From an uncultured Pelagibacteraceae bacterium (lineage in GTDB: Bacteria; Pseudomonadota; Alphaproteobacteria; Pelagibacterales; Pelagibacteraceae): a stretch of 64,000 nucleotides of DNA. The notes beneath the pieces are model-generated. The model was given only the letters and a program-made list of their open reading frames with translations, did no database searches and had not been told where the DNA came from. Location: assembly GCA_902587755.1 (NCBI GenBank), contig CACIMN010000002.1, positions 216,478 through 280,477 on the forward strand, written 5' to 3'. Below, in pieces: positions 21,509 to 27,381 of the stretch (position 1 is the first letter of the stretch; every line of letters begins with the position of its first letter). The position numbers and the translations under genes were made by a program.

Positions 21509-21553
21509 ACAACCCCAAGAGTAACACTCCATGCTATTTAAAATCTCATTAAA

Positions 21554-21639
21554 TGGTGGAGGGGGAAAGATTCGAACTTTCGAAGACCGAAGTCAACGGG
21601 TTTACAGCCCGCCCCATTTGACCGCTCTGGAACCCCTCC
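21554..21639 (-). tRNA. tRNA-Tyr(GTA)
   Basis: 86 nt, a class II tRNA with a long variable arm. The acceptor GGAGGGG pairs with CCCCTCC, the anticodon stem GCGGG/CCCGT closes loop CTGTAAA (anticodon GTA), and CCA is encoded. It is the first RNA of the large minus-strand block. A GGGGA/TCCCC hairpin (21643-21656) directly precedes it in the leader. Confidence 0.96.
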
Positions 21640-21686
21640 TTTGGGGAAGTGTCCCCTTGTTCAATAAAGCTTCAAATAACATGCGT

Positions 21687-21714
21687 TTTATATATTTTAT
21701 TTATGCAAATGCAA
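21687..21714 (-). promoter_or_regulatory. Predicted promoter for the tRNA-tuf-rif-str-S10 block
   Basis: On the minus strand TTGCAT (21714-21709), a 16-bp spacer and TATAAA (21692-21687) lie about 50 nt upstream of tRNA-Tyr, with no other gene between. The A/T-rich spacer and near-consensus boxes fit a strong sigma70 promoter driving the whole cluster. Confidence 0.5.
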
Positions 21715-21768
21715 CACGTGATTTAGTAAGAAAATATTAAAAAAACCGTGTAAAACACATATTAATTT

Positions 21769-22512
21769 ATGAATAAATCATCTTTTTTCATTGTTGGACA
21801 ACATGCAGTAATCGGGGCTCTGAGAAACCCTAAAAGGAAGGTTTTAAGAGTCTTTTTAACTGAAGAGTCTAAAAAAAATATTCATAGAAAAAACCCCAAT
21901 AAAAATATTTTAGAAGATGTAAAGGTTTACTTTAAATCAAAAAAAGAATTAGACAAATATACCTCTAAAGAACAGTTGATACATAATGGATACGTTGCTG
22001 AAGTGGAACACTTAGATCAACCAGATCTAAAACAATTTATTAAAGGTAAAAATAATTTAACTTTTGTATGTCTAGATGAGGTTACAGATCCAAGAAACAT
22101 TGGTTCATTGATAAGAAGTGCTGCATCATTTGATATAGATGGATTAATAATTAAAGAAAGACATTTTCCTCAAGAAAGTAAGCTTATGTATAAATCAGCA
22201 AGTGGATGCATGGAACATGTAAATATATTTCAAGTATCAAACATTAATTCCACCTTAAAAAATTTAAGAGAAAAAAATTTTTGGGTTTATGGTTTTGATG
22301 CAAAAGGTAAAAAAAATTTTACAGACATAAAATGGGAAGGAAATAATATCCTTCTATTTGGATCTGAAGGGTTTGGAATGAGAAAGCATACGAGTAAATA
22401 TGCAGATTTTTTTGTTAAAATTAATATTAGTGAGGACATAGAAAGTTTAAATATTTCAAATAGTGCTGCAATTGTGTTTCATCACCTTAGTTATTTAAAA
22501 AAAAAGTGTTGA
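21769..22512 (+). CDS. rlmB: TrmH/SpoU-family rRNA 2'-O-methyltransferase (RlmB-like)
   Basis: 247 residues. An N-terminal substrate-binding domain (FFIVGQHAVIGALRN, residues about 6-20) is followed by the SpoU trefoil-knot motifs: CLDEVTDPRNIGSLIRSA (motif 1), LLFGSEGFGM (motif 2) and NISNSAAIVFHHL (motif 3). This arrangement matches RlmB, which methylates G2251 of 23S rRNA in the P loop. It is divergent from the tRNA-tuf block and is followed 33 nt later by tRNA-Thr. A closely related tRNA methylase function cannot be excluded. Confidence 0.85.
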   Translation: MNKSSFFIVGQHAVIGALRNPKRKVLRVFLTEESKKNIHRKNPNKNILEDVKVYFKSKKELDKYTSKEQLIHNGYVAEVEHLDQPDLKQFIKGKNNLTFVCLDEVTDPRNIGSLIRSAASFDIDGLIIKERHFPQESKLMYKSASGCMEHVNIFQVSNINSTLKNLREKNFWVYGFDAKGKKNFTDIKWEGNNILLFGSEGFGMRKHTSKYADFFVKINISEDIESLNISNSAAIVFHHLSYLKKKC

Positions 22513-22545
22513 TTATTAAACAAATAGTTAATAATTATTACGCAT

Positions 22546-22621
22546 GCCCTTGTAGCTCAGCTGGTAGAGCAATTGATTTGTAATCAATAGGTCCGCGGTT
22601 CGAATCCGTGCGGGGGCACCA
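22546..22621 (+). tRNA. tRNA-Thr(TGT)
   Basis: 76 nt with encoded CCA. The acceptor GCCCTTG pairs with CGGGGGC through two G-T pairs, the anticodon stem ATTGA/TCAAT closes TTTGTAA (anticodon TGT), and the T-arm is GCGGTTCGAATCCGTGC. It stands alone on the plus strand after rlmB and may be co-transcribed with it. The next gene converges on it from the other strand. Confidence 0.96.
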
Positions 22622-22638
22622 TCATAAAAAAATTCAAA

Positions 22639-23484
22639 TTACTTATTTGGTTTAAAGATTAACCAATTCATTTCACAGGGCCGCCCTTCCGACATCATCA
22701 ACCATCTTTCATCATCAGGCAAAAATTTTATTTCATCAAAATCAAAAGGGTTTCTACCTGTATTTTTTAATTTTTCACAGGAGAAATTATTATTCATCAT
22801 TTTATAAAACTCTGAAATTTTTTCCTTATCTTTGTAATAATCTTCGTGATTTTCTATTAAATGAAAGCTTTCTTTAATAAAATTTAAATTATCTGGATTA
22901 TAAAGATCAAATTCATATCCCTCAATATCAACTAAAAATAAAGTTTTTTTAATTTGATCATGGTTTAATTCTTTAAAAACTAAATTGAAATTTGCCTCAT
23001 TAAAAATTTTTATTTTATTTTCAACATCATTAAGTTTTGAATTTTTTTTAAGTATCTCCCTAGTATTTTCATTAATTTCAAAACAGATACATTTTTCAAA
23101 ATAATTATTTTTTAATAGACCAATAGCGTGATATCCTTCACCAGATCCAAAATTTACCAAGTACTTTAAATCATGATCTTTTTTTAATTGTACAATTTTA
23201 TTTTGAACTTGTTCTTCATAAATACCAAGTAATTTAGGAGATAAATCACAATCAATCAAATTTTTCCAATTTTGATCTTTAGATAGTTTTAATGATTTGT
23301 ATAATCCAGCTCTAACAATACCATTTGTTAAATCAAAAATTTTATTATCTAAGTAAGATTTTTTTTTATGAATGAACGAGCTATATCTAGTTTTTAAACC
23401 AATTTTTTTCAAAAAATAATGAACTAAATAACCAACACCTCTATGTTCAAATTTTAAATAAATTTTTTTAAAATAATTCATCAA
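22639..23484 (-). CDS. FkbM-type SAM-dependent methyltransferase
   Basis: 281 residues. A Rossmann motif I-like stretch YLVNFGSGEGYHAIGLLKN lies at about residues 108-126, CICFEINENTREILKKN follows as motif II, and FLVDIEGYEFDLYN is the DxEGxE signature of FkbM methyltransferases. These enzymes O-methylate sugars or other small molecules, often in surface polysaccharide synthesis, but the substrate cannot be read here. There is no signal peptide or membrane segment. It converges on tRNA-Thr, with 17 nt between. Its product class is often strain-variable. Confidence 0.7.
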   Translation of the reverse strand: MMNYFKKIYLKFEHRGVGYLVHYFLKKIGLKTRYSSFIHKKKSYLDNKIFDLTNGIVRAGLYKSLKLSKDQNWKNLIDCDLSPKLLGIYEEQVQNKIVQLKKDHDLKYLVNFGSGEGYHAIGLLKNNYFEKCICFEINENTREILKKNSKLNDVENKIKIFNEANFNLVFKELNHDQIKKTLFLVDIEGYEFDLYNPDNLNFIKESFHLIENHEDYYKDKEKISEFYKMMNNNFSCEKLKNTGRNPFDFDEIKFLPDDERWLMMSEGRPCEMNWLIFKPNK

Positions 23485-23503
23485 TAGATACTCAGCTCAA
23501 AAT

Positions 23504-23641
23504 TTACCAGGCTGTTAATTTCCAGCACTCACTTACGTCCTCAATACGAACATAACAACCTAGAAAAGACATAATTTTAAAAGCACAGAAACCTCCAACC
23601 AAAATAATTATCATCAACACAAAAGGATTAATTTTTTTCAT
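23504..23641 (-). CDS. Small single-span membrane protein (45 aa, hypothetical)
   Basis: A short open frame begins ATG at 23641-23639 and ends TAA at 23506-23504. It encodes a basic start (MKKINPF), a hydrophobic segment at about residues 7-25 (VLMIIILVGGFCAF), and a short polar tail ending CWKLTAW. It starts 3 nt after the nadK stop, a spacing typical of this genome's operons, and fills what would otherwise be a 160-nt gap. I do not recognise the family. It may be a real small inner-membrane protein or chance; conservation in related genomes would decide. Confidence 0.45.
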   Translation of the reverse strand: MKKINPFVLMIIILVGGFCAFKIMSFLGCYVRIEDVSECWKLTAW

Positions 23642-23644
23642 TCA

Positions 23645-24415
23645 CTAACTAGTCTCTCTTCTAATTTGTTCAATTTTAATCTTTTTTTGTAGACTTCTAT
23701 TTTTGTCATAAAGAAGGTTAAACTTTATTTTATTATTAGTTTTAATTACGATTGATTTAGCGTTTCTTACTTCTAAATTATCTGCTACTGCACTAATAGG
23801 TCTCTTAGATGGGTTTAAGTTGGTTATGACTATTTTTGATTTATCATTTACAATTTTACCCTTCCATCTTCTGGGTCTAAATGCACTTATTGGAGATATT
23901 GATAGTTTTTTTGAATGAAGACTTAAAATAGGTCCATGAACTGAAAGATTATAAGCTGTACTTCCTGCTGGAGTTGATACAAGCACACCATCTGAAACTA
24001 ATTTTTTAATTATTTGTCTTGAACCTTGTTTAATTGATAATGAAGCTGCTTGTCTGCTTTGTCTCAGTACAGAAACTTCATTTATTGCTATTGATCTTTT
24101 AATTAGATTATTTTTATTCTTAACAATCATTTCTAAAGAAGAAATTGAAACCAAATTTGCTTTTGATAAATTTTTAATAATATCTTTTGAGGAAAATTTA
24201 TTCATAAGAAAACCATAATTCCCTGAATTAATTCCATAAAAATGTTTTATAGAGTTTTTATTCTTTTTAAGTGTTTGAAGCATAAAACCATCTCCACCAA
24301 TCACTATAATAAGATTCTCTTTTTTAAAATTACTAGACTTAATTTTTTTTAATAATAAATTTTTAATCTTTGACGATTTTTTATTTTTATCTGAAATAAT
24401 TTGAAGTTTACTCAT
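23645..24415 (-). CDS. nadK: NAD kinase
   Basis: 256 residues. The GGDG motif is at residues 40-43 (IVIGGDGFML), followed by GINSGNYGFLMN and the TPAGSTAYNLSVHGPIL block that binds NAD. The enzyme phosphorylates NAD to NADP with ATP or polyphosphate. The ATG lies only 4 nt from the CCA end of a tRNA-Leu 3' half, so before the island arrived nadK probably sat directly downstream of an intact tRNA-Leu and shared its transcript. The Lys-rich second quarter is shorter than in enterobacterial NadK (about 290 residues). Confidence 0.9.
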   Translation of the reverse strand: MSKLQIISDKNKKSSKIKNLLLKKIKSSNFKKENLIIVIGGDGFMLQTLKKNKNSIKHFYGINSGNYGFLMNKFSSKDIIKNLSKANLVSISSLEMIVKNKNNLIKRSIAINEVSVLRQSRQAASLSIKQGSRQIIKKLVSDGVLVSTPAGSTAYNLSVHGPILSLHSKKLSISPISAFRPRRWKGKIVNDKSKIVITNLNPSKRPISAVADNLEVRNAKSIVIKTNNKIKFNLLYDKNRSLQKKIKIEQIRRETS

Positions 24416-24419
24416 TTAA

Positions 24420-24475
24420 TGGTGCCCTCGGCCAGACTCGAACTGGCACTCCGCAAGCGGCAAGGATTTTAAGTC
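24420..24475 (-). pseudogene. tRNA-Leu(TAA) 3' half (left island boundary)
   Basis: 56 bp identical to the 3' part of the intact tRNA-Leu at 25667-25752, from the encoded CCA through the T-arm and variable arm to the anticodon loop (ttttaagtc on the plus strand). After that the sequence diverges abruptly (tactcccgttg), so the 5' half, D-arm and acceptor partner are missing and it cannot fold as a tRNA. This is the junction expected when an element integrates at the anticodon loop: the chromosomal 3' half stays next to nadK. Call it attL-like. Confidence 0.9.
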
Positions 24476-24535
24476 TACTCCCGTTGTCATTCGCCAAGTC
24501 AATTCAAGCTTTTTAATTTTTTTCATTTTTTTTCA

Positions 24536-24571
24536 GTGCACATTAATGCACATTTTTGTGCATTAGTGCAC
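24536..24571. repeat. Imperfect palindrome of TGCACA units in module 1
   Basis: GTGCACATTAATGCACA, a TTTT centre and TGTGCATTAGTGCAC form an imperfect inverted repeat, and TGCACATT recurs at a 10-bp period on the left arm. It lies between the tRNA 3' half and the stop of the module 1 gene. It could be a bidirectional terminator without T tract or a recombinase arm-type binding array; the second fits the similar arrays in modules 2 and 3. Confidence 0.55.
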
Positions 24572-24601
24572 ATTGTTTTAGTTGGTAGTTGTAGGTAGAC
24601 C

Positions 24602-24630
24602 ATAAGTCCTTCACGTCTACCAAGTTCATA
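24602..24630 (-). repeat. Degenerate tRNA-Leu 5'-half remnant
   Basis: Plus-strand ataagtccttcacgtctacc followed by aagttcata resembles the 5' half of the tRNA-Leu (ttaagtcctttgtgtctacc then aatttcacc), with about five substitutions. It also forms a hairpin with ggtagac at 24594-24600. It may be an old attachment-site copy left by an earlier insertion, or an attP-like site. The similarity is short, so chance is not excluded. Confidence 0.4.
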
Positions 24631-24644
24631 AATCATATAAATTC

Positions 24645-25649
24645 CTATAAACTCACTTTATATTGTAATGGTGTGAGATTAAAATTTTCCTCAACACTAC
24701 CTTTTTTCATATACATCTTACCTATCATTTTTTCAGGTAAAAATTCGTAAACTCTGTAGATATAAAAATTTTTTTTGTTTTCTTTAGAAAAATTTAATTC
24801 ACCAGGGCTAATATAAAAATCTGTACCAATTGGACCCTTTGTTGTCTTAACCTCAATAAATCTCTCTGTACCATCTTCATTGTAAGATAAAATATCATAA
24901 CCAGCAGAGTCATTTGATAATGAAACATGTTTTATTTTATCTATTAATTCTTCTTTATTCATCTTTTGTAATCTTTCTTTTTCATAATCCATTATATACA
25001 GCTCACCTTTATCACCTATGTCTTTAAGTTTTTTATCTGACTCGGGATTGTTAAAAACCTTCAATTGTTTAAACTTATCTCTTTTAACCCCTTCTCTTTT
25101 CTTCTTTGTCTTTTTTTCAGGAGCATCACTAACTATAAATTTCTCTTGCTGGACTTGCTTTTCAATGTTCAGACCAGTTTCTAATTTAATATCGAGTTCA
25201 TTCAGTAAGGCTTCATCAATTGGCCAATTCATTAACTGCCAATTAAAGTTTACTGGCTCATTATCTTTTCCACTGTCCTCATCGTGATTTAAGTATTTAA
25301 GTGTCCCTAAATAGTAGTAATCTTGATTTGTATTAGCTCTATAAAATAAAAAAATATTATTACTTACTTCATCATGATTTATTAAATCTATAATCTTTTG
25401 TGTTTTTAAAGTATTCTTTGGTTGTGATTGCCATCTGAAAACACCATCTTCAGTAAAACCTTCATCAAACTCATGTTCACCTACAACAGTTCCTGCTGTA
25501 ACCATGAAAACAAAATCATTTGAATTTTCTACTCTAACTAATCCTTGTAGACCCCAAGTACCAGCAGACTTTATAAATTTTGTGTTAGGTGAAAGAGTGC
25601 CATGAATTTCTTCACGACTATATGAACTGTAGAGCTCAAGCTTTTTCAT
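24645..25649 (-). CDS. DUF3427-DUF3883 protein (predicted PD-(D/E)XK nuclease-like)
   Basis: 334 residues from the ATG at 25649. A longer frame reaches 25703, but its first 18 codons are tRNA-Leu sequence, so that start is rejected. Residues about 5-145 match the DUF3427 pattern (SYSREEIHG, DGVFRWQSQPKN, NFNWQLMNWP), usually seen at the end of helicase/endonuclease proteins. A Lys-rich linker is at 178-195. Residues about 210-305 match DUF3883: GDKGE (E216), SAGYDI (D252) and FIEVKTTKG (E266, K268), the layout of a PD-(D/E)XK nuclease fold. There is no helicase domain. It is the only cargo of module 1; a defence or DNA-processing role is plausible but inferred. Confidence 0.7.
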   Translation of the reverse strand: MKKLELYSSYSREEIHGTLSPNTKFIKSAGTWGLQGLVRVENSNDFVFMVTAGTVVGEHEFDEGFTEDGVFRWQSQPKNTLKTQKIIDLINHDEVSNNIFLFYRANTNQDYYYLGTLKYLNHDEDSGKDNEPVNFNWQLMNWPIDEALLNELDIKLETGLNIEKQVQQEKFIVSDAPEKKTKKKREGVKRDKFKQLKVFNNPESDKKLKDIGDKGELYIMDYEKERLQKMNKEELIDKIKHVSLSNDSAGYDILSYNEDGTERFIEVKTTKGPIGTDFYISPGELNFSKENKKNFYIYRVYEFLPEKMIGKMYMKKGSVEENFNLTPLQYKVSL

Positions 25650-25666
25650 GTTAGTAGATTTGTGTG

Positions 25667-25752
25667 TGGTGCCCTCGGCCAGACTCGAACTGGCACTCCG
25701 CAAGCGGCAAGGATTTTAAGTCCTTTGTGTCTACCAATTTCACCACGAGGGC
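25667..25752 (-). tRNA. tRNA-Leu(TAA), intact copy inside the island
   Basis: 86 nt, class II. The acceptor GCCCTCG pairs perfectly with CGAGGGC, the anticodon stem AAGGA/TCCTT closes CTTAAAA (anticodon TAA), and the long variable arm, T-arm GCCAG/CTGGC and encoded CCA are all present. It is the only complete copy in the window and therefore probably the functional gene. Its upstream DNA differs from that of the two 5' halves at 27217 and 32864, so it uses a promoter brought by module 2, which keeps a loose likeness (TAAACACA then AATGCCCTCG). Confidence 0.96.
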
Positions 25753-25815
25753 ATTATTTGAACTGTGTTTACTTACTTTTTTTATCATTAAAAATCAAAT
25801 TTTTTATTTATCATT

Positions 25816-25837
25816 ACTACACTAGAACTACACTAGT
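25816..25837 (+). repeat. Module 2 left repeat: two 11-bp units
   Basis: actacactagaactacactagt consists of two ACTACACTAG units at an 11-bp period. A 21/22 identical copy in the same orientation lies at 27141-27162, on the other side of the module 2 gene, and an inverted single unit at 27108-27119. The 11-bp period puts the units on one face of the helix, as expected for binding sites of a dimeric or cooperative protein. Confidence 0.75.
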
Positions 25838-25856
25838 CAAATAATCCTCTTTTTCA

Positions 25857-27077
25857 TTAAGTTGGTGAAAATATTTGCTCCATCACATAAAATAATATTT
25901 CTTGAACACCTAAATTTACAGCGTATCTAATAAATATATCCTTTTCATTAATATTCAATTGCTCTTCGGTATAAGGAGTTTGATAAGATAGACTTAGAGT
26001 ATAAAATCTAAATTGTTCATAACTAAGTATCGTTCCGTTGCCTGAACCAATTAAATTTGGACTAATATTTTTTTTATGATCACGTTTGATTTCTGATATG
26101 ACTTTTTTAAATCTTTTATCTTTAGATCCTTCAGTATATTTTGTCTTTTCATAATGAATTGCTGAAAAAAAGTCCCCTGTACCATCATATTCATACTGTT
26201 CAGAATATTCATTTTTTAGGTCATAAACATAATAGTTTTCACCTTTTAGAAATAAAAAATGAGAAAGTTTGCTTTTGTATATACTGTTTTCAATTGTATC
26301 TAATAAGTTATGACTTCTAATGCTGTCAATTTTATAAAATTTCTCATAAAAATCTGAAATAAGTTTTTTTATATATCTGTTATTATAAATTACTTTAGTA
26401 AAGTGATTAATCTTATACTTAATTATTGAGTCTGAAAATGGATCTTTTGGTTTTGCTTTTTTTTCTTCAAATGGACCGAGATCACATATAATTTTTACTG
26501 ATGCTAAAAGATAACCGTATATAAAAGCATCAGAAAAAAGTTTTTCCCATTTCTTTCCTGTTATTATTTTTTCTTGATCTGAGGGTCCTTTAAAAAATGG
26601 AATTTTTGTTTTATTACAATAACTATAATAATAATAGTTTTTTGGATTATGATTGTTGCTATAAAATGTTTGTTTACCAGGAAGAGCGTACTCTTGACCA
26701 TATTTTGTCTGTTGTTTAAACGGAAATGTTCTATCATCTTCAGATTTTTGAGGTGTTTTATCAACCGATAATTTTAATAAATTGTATATATTTTCCTTAA
26801 ATTTTTTACTTTGACCTTCGGTCTCAAACGATCCTTTTTTAAAATCTTTAAAAAATTTTTCATAAAAATGTTCTGTAATTTTTAATTTATTTCCACCCCA
26901 AGCATTATTACCTGCTGTGAAATAATTTAACTCTATCTCTCTAGCAAATGATTTTGTTACAGATTTCCACACGTCAAACTTTGCTTCAGAAATTTTAGGA
27001 GTAGTTTTTTTAATTTCTTTTTTTATTAATTCTCTTATTTTTTTATTTTTTTCCTTAATATCTTTTTCTAAAATCAT
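25857..27077 (-). CDS. Hypothetical protein, only cargo of island module 2
   Basis: 406 residues; I do not recognise a family. The N-terminus is a charged Lys/Glu helix (residues 1-30), residues about 130-170 are Tyr/Asn/Lys-rich with a YYYYSY run, and the C-terminal third is mixed. There is no signal peptide, membrane segment, zinc motif or nucleotide-binding loop that I can see, so it is probably a soluble cytoplasmic protein. It is a single gene in the same orientation as the tRNA, flanked on both sides by the 22-bp module repeats. Its place beside a nuclease-like gene makes defence a thought, not a conclusion. Confidence 0.75.
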   Translation of the reverse strand: MILEKDIKEKNKKIRELIKKEIKKTTPKISEAKFDVWKSVTKSFAREIELNYFTAGNNAWGGNKLKITEHFYEKFFKDFKKGSFETEGQSKKFKENIYNLLKLSVDKTPQKSEDDRTFPFKQQTKYGQEYALPGKQTFYSNNHNPKNYYYYSYCNKTKIPFFKGPSDQEKIITGKKWEKLFSDAFIYGYLLASVKIICDLGPFEEKKAKPKDPFSDSIIKYKINHFTKVIYNNRYIKKLISDFYEKFYKIDSIRSHNLLDTIENSIYKSKLSHFLFLKGENYYVYDLKNEYSEQYEYDGTGDFFSAIHYEKTKYTEGSKDKRFKKVISEIKRDHKKNISPNLIGSGNGTILSYEQFRFYTLSLSYQTPYTEEQLNINEKDIFIRYAVNLGVQEILFYVMEQIFSPT

Positions 27078-27107
27078 ATTAGTGTACCTAATTTATATCG
27101 TTCTACC

Positions 27108-27119
27108 TCTAGTGTAGTA
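27108..27119 (-). repeat. Inverted unit of the module 2 repeat
   Basis: tctagtgtagta is the exact reverse complement of tactacactaga found at 25815-25826. It lies 31 bp downstream of the module 2 gene start and 22 bp before the direct copy at 27141, so this end has both orientations. Confidence 0.55.
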
Positions 27120-27140
27120 AAACATTTCGTCATTCTACCA

Positions 27141-27162
27141 ACTACATTAGAACTACACTAGT
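27141..27162 (+). repeat. Module 2 right repeat: two 11-bp units
   Basis: actacattagaactacactagt matches the left repeat at 25816-25837 in 21 of 22 positions, same orientation. The pair brackets the module 2 gene and nothing else, at 20 bp from its stop and 64 bp from its start. Confidence 0.75.
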
Positions 27163-27216
27163 TCAATTTTATCAAAAAATGTTGAGTTTATTAGTGAAAC
27201 CTTAGATTTGAATACT

Positions 27217-27303
27217 TTTTAAGTCCTTTGTGTCTACCAATTTCACCACGAGGGCATTAATGAATTTCATTTGTGTTTAAGCTAATATTTATAATTGAAC
27301 AAG
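27217..27303 (-). pseudogene. tRNA-Leu 5' half plus upstream DNA, copy c (87-bp repeat)
   Basis: Bases 27217-27255 equal the tRNA-Leu from its anticodon loop to its 5' end, and 27256-27303 are 48 nt of upstream DNA. The whole 87 bp is identical to 32864-32950. The 3' half is absent (preceded by gaatac), so no tRNA can form. The duplicated upstream part probably contains the original tRNA promoter, pointing into the module 2 gene. Perfect identity suggests a recent event. Confidence 0.9.
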
Positions 27304-27338
27304 ATTAATAAGTAAAATTTTTTAATTTATCCCTCAAG

Positions 27339-27357
27339 GTACAAGTTTAGTACAAGT
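27339..27357 (+). repeat. Module 3 left repeat: two 11-bp units
   Basis: gtacaagtttagtacaagt has GTACAAGT twice at an 11-bp period. A copy with 18 of 19 matches and the same orientation is at 32719-32737. Together they bracket the two-gene cargo of module 3. The sequence differs from the module 2 repeat but the period and placement are the same. Confidence 0.75.
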
Positions 27358-27381
27358 TCTCCTATAATATCCTTAAAAAAA

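Larger units (their letters stand above)
27078..27381. other. Intergenic segment between modules 2 and 3 (304 nt)
   Basis: This gene-free stretch holds, left to right, an inverted ACTACACTAGA unit (27108-27119), the direct 22-bp module 2 repeat (27141-27162), a tRNA-Leu 5' half with 48 nt of its upstream DNA (27217-27303), and the module 3 tandem repeat (27339-27357). I see no open frame longer than a few codons with a start. Confidence 0.7.

Noticed and set aside
22600..23640. Second island at tRNA-Thr carrying the FkbM methyltransferase
   Set aside because: I looked for a copy of the tRNA-Thr 3' end near 23485-23640 and found none, so there is no attachment-site evidence.
25650..25703. Upstream extension of the module 1 protein start
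   Set aside because: These 18 codons are tRNA-Leu 3'-end and linker sequence read in frame; the ATG at 25649 follows and begins the recognisable domain.
25662..25844. Plus-strand open frame across the tRNA-Leu
   Set aside because: It is the antisense of a folded tRNA and its flank, with no coding character.
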